56,710 nt of DNA from a virus. Position numbers and translations under genes: made by a program. Shown here piece after piece: positions 14,927-22,115 of this stretch. The notes under the pieces were generated by a model. It did not search any database and was not told the DNA's origin. It worked only from the letters and a program-made list of their open reading frames with translations. Each line of letters opens with the position of its first letter. Within the stretch, counting starts at the first letter, position 1. The stretch lies in the IMG/VR virus record IMGVR_UViG_3300009168_000049, positions 1 through 56,710 of that record. One strand, written 5' to 3'.

Positions 14927-15204
14927 TGTCACAGGCGATCTGGAAATTCACATTGGAAGTGGCTGACACACGCGAGATCGAGATGCCGCTCGGCTCGATC
15001 ATCCTGAGTACTGCACTCCAGCACGGTCGCATTCAGTTGTGGGCCATGGTCGACACCCAGACCCCCCACAAAGAGAACCGTCAAATCGCAATTGTCGGCA
15101 CTGGCCATGAGATGAGTTCGTTCACGGCGAGCGGTAAGTTCATCGGAACGGTGATCTCAGGAAACTTTGTTTGGCACGTCTTCGATATTTCGAGGCGGAC
15201 GTGA
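14926..15204 (+). CDS. DUF7352-like protein
   Basis: A 92-residue beta-rich protein: WKFTLEVADTREIEMPLGS, then IQLWAMVDT, IAIVGTGHEM and a final FVWHVFDI. This order is the DUF7352 pattern of small phage and host proteins of unknown function. Overlaps both neighbours. Confidence 0.75.
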   Translation: MSQAIWKFTLEVADTREIEMPLGSIILSTALQHGRIQLWAMVDTQTPHKENRQIAIVGTGHEMSSFTASGKFIGTVISGNFVWHVFDISRRT

Positions 15205-15347
15205 CCATTTCCCTCGACGTGCTGATCGTGGCGTTGGTCGGCTACGCGATCTGGCGGCTGACGCGCTCACCGCGCAGAGGGCATGGACGCAATCTCGGTC
15301 CCTCGCAGATCACCAAGCGGCCGCCGCCACCGGGACGGAGTCGGTGA
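15201..15347 (+). CDS. Small single-span membrane protein, 48 residues
   Basis: GTG start overlapping the previous TGA. The hydrophobic segment ISLDVLIVALVGYAIWRL is followed by a basic Pro-rich tail (RSPRRGHGRN, KRPPPPGRSR), so one membrane helix with a cytoplasmic C-terminus is likely. Unrecognised. Confidence 0.6.
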   Translation: MTISLDVLIVALVGYAIWRLTRSPRRGHGRNLGPSQITKRPPPPGRSR

Positions 15348-15532
15348 TGGGTCACCGCACGCAAACCCACTGCTTCAGCGGACACGAATTCACGCCGGAG
15401 AACACGTACTTCTCCCGGCGCAAGCGCGGCACCTACCGCCGCTGCCGAGCCTGCACGCTGGAAGAGAACAAGCTCTGGGATGTCTACAAGCGCGGCCCGC
15501 AGCATGCACCGAAGAAAAAGAAGCGACGCTGA
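15347..15532 (+). CDS. Zinc-finger protein, paralogue of 17899-18081
   Basis: A 61-residue protein with C-x2-GH-x-F-x3-NTY, then RRCRAC, and a Lys-rich end (APKKKKRR). The Cys/His layout matches the zinc-binding N-terminal part of some phage HNH proteins, but the HNH core is missing. It is clearly paralogous to the protein at 17899-18081: both start MGHRTQTHC and end with the same KKKKRR. The DNA similarity continues into the start of the next gene. Probably a nucleic-acid-binding remnant or a small regulator. Confidence 0.72.
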   Translation: MGHRTQTHCFSGHEFTPENTYFSRRKRGTYRRCRACTLEENKLWDVYKRGPQHAPKKKKRR

Positions 15533-15538
15533 CCCGAC

Positions 15539-15793
15539 ATGAAGGCCGATCCGATGGACGAAGCTGTGCGCGAGTGGTTCGGGAAGCACGATGCCTACCA
15601 CAAGGCATCCGCCGCATATAACGCGCGCCTTGTCCTTGTGAGAGCCGAACGTGAGCGCGGCAACTGGACCATGCCGATGGATGCGGAATACCGAGCACTC
15701 AACGATGCACAGTCTGCCGCCATCGCCGCCGCTGAAACTCTCTACCAATCGCTGAAAGCGCCGCTAACCGGCCAAAAAGAAGATGAGACATGA
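15539..15793 (+). CDS. Hypothetical helical protein
   Basis: An 84-residue helical protein (KASAAYNARLVLVRAERERG). It starts MKADPMD; the gene after the paralogous zinc finger at 18088 starts MKYEPMD, and both end with LTG(Q/R)K. The gene pair was probably duplicated as a unit and then diverged. Confidence 0.72.
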   Translation: MKADPMDEAVREWFGKHDAYHKASAAYNARLVLVRAERERGNWTMPMDAEYRALNDAQSAAIAAAETLYQSLKAPLTGQKEDET

Positions 15794-16026
15794 GCAGACC
15801 AGCACTGATCACCTGCGCGGCCTGCGGCGAACCGATCACCGATAATCAGAATTATAGGTACAAGGGGCTGTACTATCACATGGATCATCTGCCGACCTAT
15901 CCGCCGGGGCCGGAGCAGGTGCTGCGCGCACTGCGGCTGATCGAGTCGCGTGCCAAGGGCAATGCGCGCGAGGAGATTACGCTCGGCGATATCGAGTGGG
16001 CGATTCAGGAGATGCAAAAACCATGA
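15790..16026 (+). CDS. Small zinc-finger-like protein
   Basis: A 78-residue protein with CAACGEPI near residue 9 and HMDH near residue 30, a plausible CxxC-HxxH zinc site. A helical C-terminus follows. Unrecognised. Coupled to both neighbours. Confidence 0.7.
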   Translation: MSRPALITCAACGEPITDNQNYRYKGLYYHMDHLPTYPPGPEQVLRALRLIESRAKGNAREEITLGDIEWAIQEMQKP

Positions 16027-16157
16027 CCCTGTGTATCGCTATCGCTGTTCTGCTCACCGGCGTCCTGGCGTTCGGGATCTATGCGCGCTGGACTTGGAAC
16101 AGCGCACTGCGCGAAGCCGAGCCTTGGCTCGACAAGAAAAATCACGGTGAACCCTAG
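16023..16157 (+). CDS. Small single-span membrane protein, 44 residues
   Basis: The N-terminal hydrophobic helix CIAIAVLLTGVLAFGIYA is followed by a polar tail ending KKNHGEP. Unrecognised. ATGA overlap upstream; its stop abuts the next ATG. Confidence 0.65.
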   Translation: MTLCIAIAVLLTGVLAFGIYARWTWNSALREAEPWLDKKNHGEP

Positions 16158-16367
16158 ATGCAAACGCCACAGCAGCTGCGTCAAGCGATCTGGCTCAATT
16201 ATATCGCGCAGGCGACGGCCGCCCTCGCCGGTGCGGTCTGTCTCTATTCAGCCATCGACAACTGGCTGATCGGCCGCCCGTTCTGGAGTGCGGTGATGAC
16301 GGCGCTGGCGTTCTGGAACGGCCACAACTTTGTCCAGCACCGGCTGAGGCAGCACCGTGGCTACTAA
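16158..16367 (+). CDS. Small membrane protein, two segments
   Basis: A 69-residue protein with hydrophobic stretches at about residues 12-31 (IAQATAALAGAVCLYSAI) and 42-52 (FWSAVMTALAF). The ends are basic or polar (QHRLRQHRGY). It starts directly after the previous stop. Role unknown; a holin-like role cannot be excluded. Confidence 0.65.
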   Translation: MQTPQQLRQAIWLNYIAQATAALAGAVCLYSAIDNWLIGRPFWSAVMTALAFWNGHNFVQHRLRQHRGY

Positions 16368-16548
16368 ACGCGCGCATCATTTCGGTACCGCCTTTTGTGA
16401 AGACCCGATCTGTGGCCTGCACATTACCGGCTACGACAAAGACGGCCGCGTGATGTGCGAGATCGTCATGACGCGTGAGGTCACGCTGGAGCTGATGCAA
16501 ATTTGTAAGGACGTGCTCTATGATAAGGCGACGCGACATGACGCCTGA
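16357..16548 (+). CDS. Hypothetical protein, 63 residues
   Basis: GTG start inside the end of the preceding gene. Contains CEDPICGLHITGYD and VMCEIVMTREVTLELMQIC, a strand-strand-helix layout. Unrecognised. Confidence 0.6.
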   Translation: MATKRAHHFGTAFCEDPICGLHITGYDKDGRVMCEIVMTREVTLELMQICKDVLYDKATRHDA

Positions 16549-16780
16549 CGAATACGTTCCCGCCGACGACGTCGCGATGACGTTCTGGATGATCAGCCGG
16601 AGTCCAAACGGCTATCTGCTGCACATCAACAGCGCGCTGACCACCGGGCTGACCCGCAACGAGTCGGAGGCGTGGCACGCGCCAGACCCTGACCTGCTGC
16701 GCGACATGCTGCCATCGGGACTGCGCAACATCGGCCGTAACCAGCGTGACGAACCGAACCTTCTGGAGATCTGGGTATGA
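16538..16780 (+). CDS. Hypothetical protein, paralogue of 19796-20029
   Basis: An 80-residue protein. The C-terminal third (LPSGLRNIGRNQRDEPNLLE) closely matches LPPGLRNIGRHDSDNPAILE of the gene at 19796, and 21 bases in a row are identical. The N-terminal part of both is a strand-rich WMISRSPNGY-type segment. ATG 16520 in the same frame, with AAGGA upstream, is an alternative start. Function unknown. Confidence 0.7.
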   Translation: MTPDEYVPADDVAMTFWMISRSPNGYLLHINSALTTGLTRNESEAWHAPDPDLLRDMLPSGLRNIGRNQRDEPNLLEIWV

Positions 16781-16995
16781 ATACAGCGGAGACCGATGTT
16801 GTGCTGGATTGGCTGCGCAAGGCCGCAACGTCCATCTACATCGCGGTCGATAAATCCGCCGCCGACGATATCTCCGGCGGCCTGATCAAGGCTGCTAACA
16901 CAATCAAAAACCTGCGCGAGCAGCTGGCCACCTGTCGCGAACTGCGTAGCTACGACGCTGCCGAGCTGGCGCGGCTGAGGAGGCGACCAGAATGA
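16777..16995 (+). CDS. Hypothetical helical protein, 72 residues
   Basis: Two helices (VVLDWLRKAATSIYIAVDK and IKNLREQLATCRELR). Unrecognised. Four-base overlaps at both ends. Confidence 0.72.
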   Translation: MNTAETDVVLDWLRKAATSIYIAVDKSAADDISGGLIKAANTIKNLREQLATCRELRSYDAAELARLRRRPE

Positions 16996-17264
16996 AAACC
17001 AAGAAGATGGCGATTCGGCTGGCGCTGCGCCACGAGGGTCACTTCTGGAACGCCTACATGGCGCAGCGTGATACCATGGACAATGCCAAGCTGATCGGCT
17101 CGGTGGTCATCGGCGCGGTCAATCGCGATCCCGTGCTGAAACAAGACTTCATGGATCTGATGAAGCGGGTGATGGCGCAAGCCATCGTCGAGGTGACCGG
17201 CCAGGAGCCGGACACTTGGGAAACCGGCCAGGCGCCAGAGATCGAACAGCCGGGGCATTCTTAA
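16992..17264 (+). CDS. Hypothetical protein, 90 residues
   Basis: Starts MKTKKMAIRLALRHEGHFWN. Helical with a Pro/Glu-rich tail. Unrecognised. Immediately upstream of the vWA gene. Confidence 0.75.
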   Translation: MKTKKMAIRLALRHEGHFWNAYMAQRDTMDNAKLIGSVVIGAVNRDPVLKQDFMDLMKRVMAQAIVEVTGQEPDTWETGQAPEIEQPGHS

Positions 17265-17284
17265 AATCCAACAGGAGACGTACC

Positions 17285-17899
17285 ATGCAACACGATTTCA
17301 TTCTGCTCGACCGCTCCGGCTCGATGCAAGACAAGTGGGACGAGTCGCTCTCGTCGATCAACGCCTACGTCAAGAAACTGGCCGACGACAATGTCGATAC
17401 CGGCGTGACCTTGGCGACGTTCGATTATCACGATGGCTTCAAGTTCGATGTGATCCGCGACCGGATCATTCCGAAGACCTGGCACACGGTGACCGACAAA
17501 GACGCCACGCCGCGCGGCATGACGCCGTTGAATGACGCCACCGGGCGCATCGTATCGCTGGCCGAGGCCGGCAACTACGACAAGGTCGCGATCATCATCA
17601 TGACCGACGGGCTGGAAAATCACAGCCGTGAAATGACCGTCGATCAGGCCAAAGCAGCACTCGACCGCTGCCGCGCCAAGAATTGGCAGGTGATCTTCCT
17701 CGGCGCCAACTTCGACAACGCCCAGCAGGCCGCCAGTTATGGCAACGCTGCGCACGCCACGGTGCAGGTGGCCAAGGCCAACCTCGCCGGCACGATGCAT
17801 CAAGCTGCGAATATGCGCGCGGCTTATGCTTCGGTCGGAGCGCCGATGGCCTTCACCGACGAGGAGAAGAAGAAAGCCGCAGCCGATCCGTTGGTCTGA
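17285..17899 (+). CDS. von Willebrand factor A domain protein
   Basis: A 204-residue, essentially single-domain vWA protein. The MIDAS residues are visible: DRSGSM at residues 8-13, the Thr of RGMTPLNDATG, and the Asp of IIIMTDGLENH. It has no signal peptide, so it is cytoplasmic. Family members bind metal-dependent partner surfaces and often work with a MoxR-type ATPase; none is seen here. AGGAGA precedes ATG 17285. The upstream open frame to 17216 lies inside the previous gene. Confidence 0.85.
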   Translation: MQHDFILLDRSGSMQDKWDESLSSINAYVKKLADDNVDTGVTLATFDYHDGFKFDVIRDRIIPKTWHTVTDKDATPRGMTPLNDATGRIVSLAEAGNYDKVAIIIMTDGLENHSREMTVDQAKAALDRCRAKNWQVIFLGANFDNAQQAASYGNAAHATVQVAKANLAGTMHQAANMRAAYASVGAPMAFTDEEKKKAAADPLV

Positions 17900-18081
17900 T
17901 GGGCCACCGTACTCAAACCCACTGTATACACGGCCACAAGTTCACGCGGGAAAACACCTACATCGAGCGCACGCGCAACAACCGCCGTCGTTGTCGTGCG
18001 TGCGCGCTGGCTGATAACAAATACTGGGATGTCTACAAGCGTGGATCGCAACATGCGCCGAAGAAAAAGAAGCGACGCTGA
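17899..18081 (+). CDS. Zinc-finger protein, paralogue of 15347-15532
   Basis: A 60-residue protein with C-x2-GHKF, ENTY, RRRCRAC and a KKKKRR end, matching the 61-residue protein at 15347 along its length. The paralogues differ mainly in the stretch between the two Cys pairs. Its ATG overlaps the vWA stop by one base. The vWA gene and five others lie between the two copies. Confidence 0.72.
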   Translation: MGHRTQTHCIHGHKFTRENTYIERTRNNRRRCRACALADNKYWDVYKRGSQHAPKKKKRR

Positions 18082-18087
18082 CCCGAT

Positions 18088-18324
18088 ATGAAGTACGAGC
18101 CGATGGACATCGCGAAACGACTGCGTGCGCGCGCTGACGAACAAGAGCGCAACAATAGTTACGAGTTTGACCGCGAGATGGACCGCGAGGCCGCAGACGA
18201 GATCGAGCGGCTTCAAAAGGGATGGCAGACGGCATTCAACGCCGCGATAGCGCATCAAGAAGAAGTCGAGCGACTCCGTGCTGAAAACGAGCGGCTGAAA
18301 GCGTTAACCGGCCGAAAGAACTGA
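18088..18324 (+). CDS. Hypothetical coiled-coil protein
   Basis: A 78-residue protein made mostly of one long charged helix (LRARADEQERNNSYEFDREM, then EEVERLRAENERLKAL). It follows the zinc-finger paralogue in the same way as 15539 follows 15347, and starts with the similar MKYEPMD. Confidence 0.72.
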   Translation: MKYEPMDIAKRLRARADEQERNNSYEFDREMDREAADEIERLQKGWQTAFNAAIAHQEEVERLRAENERLKALTGRKN

Positions 18325-18336
18325 GAGGTGGCGAAT

Positions 18337-18486
18337 ATGGATTACAAAAGCGCCTACGAAACGGCTGAGGCGGAGCTGGCCAAGACGAAGACCGAGAGTG
18401 AGCGCCTGGATGCCGTAATCAAAGAGATGGCGGCCGATCTTACCAAAGCGGTCGAGGAGTACAACGCGGCGGTCGTCAAGTCGTAG
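18337..18486 (+). CDS. Small coiled-coil protein, 49 residues
   Basis: A single charged helix (YETAEAELAKTKTESERLDA). Unrecognised. GAGAGG lies upstream of ATG 18337. Confidence 0.65.
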   Translation: MDYKSAYETAEAELAKTKTESERLDAVIKEMAADLTKAVEEYNAAVVKS

Positions 18487-18489
18487 GGA

Positions 18490-18543
18490 CCGCTCGCAAG
18501 CAAGGGGTGGGGCGAACGGGGGGAAGAGGGTACCTGCGAGCGG
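18490..18543. other. Inverted repeat in a 113-base gap
   Basis: CCGCTCGCA (18490-18498) is exactly complementary to TGCGAGCGG (18535-18543), with a G-rich 36-base interval. It directly follows the stop at 18484-18486 and precedes the AGGAG of the gene at 18600. It could be an mRNA processing or stability element. No U-tract follows on either strand. Confidence 0.4.
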
Positions 18544-18599
18544 CCCAACTGCCAAATGCCCGACCAACGAAATGGTTTCACACCAACAGGAGCGACACG

Positions 18600-18818
18600 A
18601 TGGCCAAAGAGATTGCGCGCAAGACCGACGAGACCATGAACGCTGGCCTGCGGCCGACGCCGAAAGAGAACCTGGCCAACGCCATCTTTTCCTGCACCTA
18701 CACCGAGCTGATGGAGATCGGCACCGAGATGTCCGAGTTGGCGCAGCGGCGCAAGCGGCTGGAGTCGAAGGAGGAGTTCGCCGCGCTGCTGCACTACTGG
18801 GCCAGCCAAGCACAATGA
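18600..18818 (+). CDS. Hypothetical helical protein, 72 residues
   Basis: Starts MAKEIARKTDETMNAGLRPT. Helical (YTELMEIGTEMSELAQRRKR). Unrecognised. AGGAG precedes ATG 18600; the open frame upstream to 18507 crosses the hairpin region and is unlikely to be coding. Confidence 0.75.
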   Translation: MAKEIARKTDETMNAGLRPTPKENLANAIFSCTYTELMEIGTEMSELAQRRKRLESKEEFAALLHYWASQAQ

Positions 18819-19081
18819 AGACCTTCGATTACCCGGCGCGCTGCGCCTTCTGCCAGCATGCGGTCGAGGCGGCAAGCGCCGTGGACGGCCAGCAGGCACC
18901 GGCGCCGGGTGATATCACGCTGTGCATTCAATGCGGCGAATGGAATATTTTCACGCGACGCGGACGGCTGCGCAAGCCGACCGGTGACGAGTACGTCGGC
19001 ATCGTGGCGAATCCCACGACGAGCAAGCTACGCATGGCATGGCTGATGATGAAAGCGCAGAATGCAGATCGGCCGAATTAA
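18815..19081 (+). CDS. Zinc-ribbon-like protein
   Basis: An 88-residue protein with CAFCQH near residue 10 and CIQCGEW near residue 37, giving two CxxC pairs as in a zinc ribbon. A basic segment follows (TRRGRLRKPTGDEY). Possibly nucleic-acid binding. ATGA overlap upstream; 20-base overlap with the next gene. Confidence 0.74.
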   Translation: MKTFDYPARCAFCQHAVEAASAVDGQQAPAPGDITLCIQCGEWNIFTRRGRLRKPTGDEYVGIVANPTTSKLRMAWLMMKAQNADRPN

Positions 19082-19310
19082 GGGTGCGACGCGCTTGCTG
19101 GGAAAATCCCAGGGCTATCTCGGCCTGCCGGTGCGTGACGAGTTGATCAACGATGCGGTCAACGGCGAGAATACACCGGCGATGGTGACCGCCTGGTTTC
19201 CGTCACCACGCGAGCTGGCTGCACTGAACGCCGGAGCACCGGTGCATGTTCGAATCCTCGGCACCGGCCACCCGCCGATCATGGTCGAGGTTGGGGAGCC
19301 GCCCGAATGA
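19062..19310 (+). CDS. Hypothetical protein, 82 residues
   Basis: Begins MQIGRIKGATRLLG. The C-terminal half (MVTAWFPSPRELAALNAGAP, then HVRILGTGHPPIMVEVG) resembles small unassigned proteins common in phages. Unknown function. Confidence 0.72.
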   Translation: MQIGRIKGATRLLGKSQGYLGLPVRDELINDAVNGENTPAMVTAWFPSPRELAALNAGAPVHVRILGTGHPPIMVEVGEPPE

Positions 19311-19636
19311 GCTGGGCAGTCGGCATCGGCAAGGACGGCCGGGATATCGGCTACGGCGTGCCGGCGCTGTGCGACCTGCCCGGCTGCGACAAACGGATTG
19401 ACCGTGGTCTCGCTTACGTCTGCGGCATGATCAACACCGACGGCGAGGATCGCGGCTGTGGGCTTCATTTCTGCGTCGAGCACCTGCTCTATTCGGATCG
19501 CTATCGCTCGCAGTTCTGTCCCTATTGCTGGCCGAGACGGCGCAAGGCGCTGGTGCGCAAGCCCGACGTTGAAGAATGGGTGACGCACAAGATGACCGAT
19601 CCGTCGTGGCAAGAATGGAGAGACCAGCAACGATGA
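19307..19636 (+). CDS. Cys-rich putative zinc protein
   Basis: A 109-residue protein with CDLPGCDKRI, CGMINTDGEDRGCGLHFCVEH and FCPYCWPRRRK (segments near residues 22, 39 and 64). There are enough Cys/His for two zinc ions in a treble-clef or RING-like layout, followed by a basic stretch. Unrecognised. ATGA overlap with the preceding gene. Confidence 0.75.
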   Translation: MSWAVGIGKDGRDIGYGVPALCDLPGCDKRIDRGLAYVCGMINTDGEDRGCGLHFCVEHLLYSDRYRSQFCPYCWPRRRKALVRKPDVEEWVTHKMTDPSWQEWRDQQR

Positions 19637-19806
19637 AGCTCAAACGATTCTTAACCTATTTCATGCGCGTGCAGCACAGCGAGCCGGATGAAACGGTTGT
19701 TCACTTCAGGATGGACGACCAGGAGCGGCTGATTCTGCACTCCATCGAATTTGATGCGGACACCAACAACTGGACGGTCCACCTGAAGAGGACGCATGAC
19801 CGATAA
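19633..19806 (+). CDS. Small hypothetical protein, 57 residues
   Basis: Starts MKLKRFLTYFMRVQHSEPDE. Strand-rich. Unrecognised. Overlaps both neighbours (4 and 11 bases). Confidence 0.7.
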   Translation: MKLKRFLTYFMRVQHSEPDETVVHFRMDDQERLILHSIEFDADTNNWTVHLKRTHDR

Positions 19807-20029
19807 CCGATTCATCATCCTGTGGACGATCTACCAGCGCCCGAAAGATTATCCTAAAGGTTACGTCGTGCGCCGCCACTATGCGATGGCTGACGGCAGC
19901 GTCAAATATGATACCAAAGCTTGGGTGGCCGACACGCTCGAAGAGATTCGCGCCGGGTTGCCGCCGGGACTGCGCAACATCGGCCGCCATGACAGTGACA
20001 ATCCGGCGATCCTGGAAGTGTGGATATGA
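19796..20029 (+). CDS. Hypothetical protein, paralogue of 16538-16780
   Basis: A 77-residue protein whose C-terminus (LPPGLRNIGRHDSDNPAILE) is nearly that of the protein at 16538. The N-terminus (RFIILWTIYQRPKDYPKGY) is strand-rich. Function unknown. ATGA overlap with the next gene. Confidence 0.72.
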   Translation: MTDNRFIILWTIYQRPKDYPKGYVVRRHYAMADGSVKYDTKAWVADTLEEIRAGLPPGLRNIGRHDSDNPAILEVWI

Positions 20030-20346
20030 TCGAGGACAAGCGACTCGCAGAGGCCGGCTACCTCCAGTTCCTCATGGATAACGGTTACTTGGTGCCAACC
20101 CCATTACCGAACGGGCGCTGGATGGCGATCCTGCCGCTGATGTTCACCTATGCGATTGTCACCGGTCGAACTGGTGACACCAGTGGCTACGACAATCGTT
20201 GGTGCTACCCAACACTCGCACAGGCCGTTGTCGCCATTGCCACATGGGACGGCATGGGCGATCCGCCGGACGGCTGGATCCGCCAGCCCGGCACCGGACG
20301 GCGCCGCCCGGACGGCGATCCTGCCGCCGAATACGTGGCGTTCTAA
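20026..20346 (+). CDS. Hypothetical protein, 106 residues
   Basis: A Trp-rich protein with WCYPTLAQAVVAIATWDG, then PPDGWIRQPGTGRRRPDGD and a final AEYVAF. From memory, proteins with this W-P-S/T-A and GW-R-TGRR order recur in alphaproteobacterial phages, function unknown. ATG 20026 overlaps the previous TGA. Confidence 0.75.
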   Translation: MIEDKRLAEAGYLQFLMDNGYLVPTPLPNGRWMAILPLMFTYAIVTGRTGDTSGYDNRWCYPTLAQAVVAIATWDGMGDPPDGWIRQPGTGRRRPDGDPAAEYVAF

Positions 20347-20600
20347 TGCGCGTGCGCCGGCGATCCGACATCAGGAGCGCGTGGCAGTATACCGATGTGC
20401 TGGCGACGCCGCCGGGCTGGGTGCGCAGCTACACCGACAACGACGCGGTCGGCGATCTGTATCTGGTGCGTTTGTCCGGTAAGCAACGGATTAACCTGGG
20501 CGACTGGCTAGTGCAGAACCTCGACGGTGCCCCGGATTGGTACGACGCTGAGAGCTTCCATCGCAATTGGGAATTCATCTCGCACGAGCCGGTTCCCTGA
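20346..20600 (+). CDS. Hypothetical protein, 84 residues
   Basis: Basic start (MRVRRRSDIRSAWQY), strand-rich middle (DLYLVRLSGKQRINLGDWLV). Unrecognised. TAATG overlap with the previous gene. Last gene of the small-gene chain before the surface-protein genes. Confidence 0.72.
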   Translation: MRVRRRSDIRSAWQYTDVLATPPGWVRSYTDNDAVGDLYLVRLSGKQRINLGDWLVQNLDGAPDWYDAESFHRNWEFISHEPVP

Positions 20601-20619
20601 CATCGTTCAGGAATTGCCG

Positions 20620-20647
20620 TTGCCTGTTCACAAAATAGTGGTATCAT
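20620..20647 (+). promoter_or_regulatory. Sigma70-like promoter for the surface-protein genes
   Basis: TTGCCT (20620-20625), a 16-base spacer and TATCAT (20642-20647), in an AT-rich pocket of the 123-base gap before 20724. It would give the first PEP-CTERM-like gene its own transcript with a leader of about 70 bases. Confidence 0.5.
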
Positions 20648-20723
20648 TATTTAAGAAACTGGACTAGGCTTTCAGGGTTGCAACAAGCGTGAATGCTTAT
20701 CCCACTCCATGGAGGACTAAACG

Positions 20724-21458
20724 ATGCGACGCTTTCTTGCGGCGGCCGCCATTCTCGGCGCCCTGTCCGCTCCTGCCTACGCCGTTACGGTCAATGTCGG
20801 TGACGTCGGCCTTAGTGGTACCACCCAGATCCAGGGCTATGCCGACGTTGGTGGTGTTGCTGTCCCGATCTCGGGCCTGACTGGAACGCTGTATCTCCAG
20901 TACGATGGCGCTACGCTCAACGCCAATGGCACCCAGACGTGGAATTTCGATTACACCGTCACCAATACCTCAAGCGGCAACACGACGATGTCGTCGATCA
21001 CCTCGTTCGGATTGAACACGACCCCGAACGTGGCCGGTGCCAATAGCACCGGACTATACGATCTGGCGCTGCTCAATCCGCAGTTCCCGAACGTCGCTGG
21101 CGCCAACGTCATCGAAATGTGCTTCTCGGCGGGCCAGAACAGCTGCAACGCGAACGGCAATACTCTGACGCCCGGCCAGTCTACGAGCGGTGAATTCAAC
21201 CTGATCTTTGGCTCGGCTCTAACGAGCATCTCGCTCGACGACGCTTACTTCCGCTTCCAGAACATCGACTCAACAGTGCCCTACCTCAACGGCGGCTCTG
21301 GAGTCGGCTTCGATGTTGGCGGCGTCTGCCCCGGCTGCACCCCGACCCCGCAGGCGGTTCCCGGTCCCATCGTGGGTGCCGGCCTGCCTGGCCTGATCGT
21401 CGGTTGCCTGACCCTGATGGGTCTGGCGCGCCGCCGTCGCAAGGCAGCGGTGGCTTAA
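20724..21458 (+). CDS. Exosortase-type (PEP-CTERM-like) secreted protein, cistern-like
   Basis: A 244-residue protein. The signal peptide is at residues 1-21 (MRRFLAAAAILGALSAPAYA, cleavage near AYA). A Gly/Thr/Asn-rich beta-type ectodomain follows, with a Cys pair near residues 133/140 and CPGC near residue 203. The C-terminal sorting module is VPGPIVGAGLPGL, a hydrophobic helix (IVGCLTLMGLA) and RRRRK. This is the tripartite exosortase/PEP-CTERM arrangement in the variant I know from Bradyrhizobium-type bacteria. GFDVGGVCPGC recalls the 'cistern' subgroup. GGAGG precedes the ATG. The protein would be displayed at or released from the host surface, which is odd cargo for a phage. Confidence 0.85.
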   Translation: MRRFLAAAAILGALSAPAYAVTVNVGDVGLSGTTQIQGYADVGGVAVPISGLTGTLYLQYDGATLNANGTQTWNFDYTVTNTSSGNTTMSSITSFGLNTTPNVAGANSTGLYDLALLNPQFPNVAGANVIEMCFSAGQNSCNANGNTLTPGQSTSGEFNLIFGSALTSISLDDAYFRFQNIDSTVPYLNGGSGVGFDVGGVCPGCTPTPQAVPGPIVGAGLPGLIVGCLTLMGLARRRRKAAVA

Positions 21459-21463
21459 CTAAA

Positions 21464-21492
21464 AACCCCGTGGCGGAAACCGCCACGGGGTT
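21464..21492 (-). terminator. Intrinsic terminator, stronger on the minus strand
   Basis: AACCCCGTGGCGG (21464-21476) pairs with CCGCCACGGGGTT (21480-21492) around an AAA loop: 13 perfect base pairs. On the minus strand it is followed by TTTTTAGTT. On the plus strand only TT then CTAG follows. It lies between the two surface-protein genes and could also weakly terminate the first one. Confidence 0.75.
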
Positions 21493-21534
21493 CTAGTGTT
21501 GCCCTAGCTCAAGATCTTTACAGGGAAGGCTCAC

Positions 21535-22092
21535 ATGAAAAAGCTTCTGCTCGCGACCGCTGCGTTGTTCGCCATGACGGTGGCATCGCAGGCGGCCATG
21601 TTCAACATCCTGACTCCCGATCCAACCAGCCAACAGGGCAATTTCTCTCTTGCTCCCGGCGCTGGCCCCTTTGAGGATCAGGTCACCTTCACGATCACCC
21701 AAGCGTCCACATTCACCATCGCCAACGCGACCAACACCTACGCATCTCCTCAAGATCAAATCACCGGCTGGAATGCCGCGATCTGGGATGCGGGTCTCGA
21801 TCAGATCGTCAACAACGCGGATGACAACTTGCTGTTCGGTCCGCAGGCCGCGTCGGCCTGCATCATCACGCCGAACTGCCAGATCGTCGGCGGTTCTGGC
21901 TTCCTGAACGGTCCCGGCATCTTCTACGCCGAGTTCCAGGGTACCGGCAGTGGCACCAGCGGCTACAGCGGCAACATCTCCGTCGCCGCCGCCCCCGTTC
22001 CCGGTCCGATTGTCGGCGCAGGCCTTCCCGGTTTGATCGTCGGTGCGCTCGCCTTCCTCGGATGGCGGCGTCGGCGTCAGGCGGCAGCCTAA
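21535..22092 (+). CDS. Exosortase-type (PEP-CTERM-like) secreted protein
   Basis: A 185-residue protein. Signal peptide at residues 1-20 (MKKLLLATAALFAMTVASQA), a beta-rich ectodomain with one Cys pair (ACIITPNCQIV), then VPGPIVGAGLPGL, a hydrophobic helix (IVGALAFLGW) and RRRRQ. The sorting module is identical in sequence to that of the preceding protein through the motif, while the ectodomains are not obviously related. This suggests they are sorted by the same host machinery but do different things. GGGAAGG precedes the ATG. Confidence 0.85.
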   Translation: MKKLLLATAALFAMTVASQAAMFNILTPDPTSQQGNFSLAPGAGPFEDQVTFTITQASTFTIANATNTYASPQDQITGWNAAIWDAGLDQIVNNADDNLLFGPQAASACIITPNCQIVGGSGFLNGPGIFYAEFQGTGSGTSGYSGNISVAAAPVPGPIVGAGLPGLIVGALAFLGWRRRRQAAA

Positions 22093-22115
22093 GCGACAAG
22101 CACAGCGGCCCGGCC

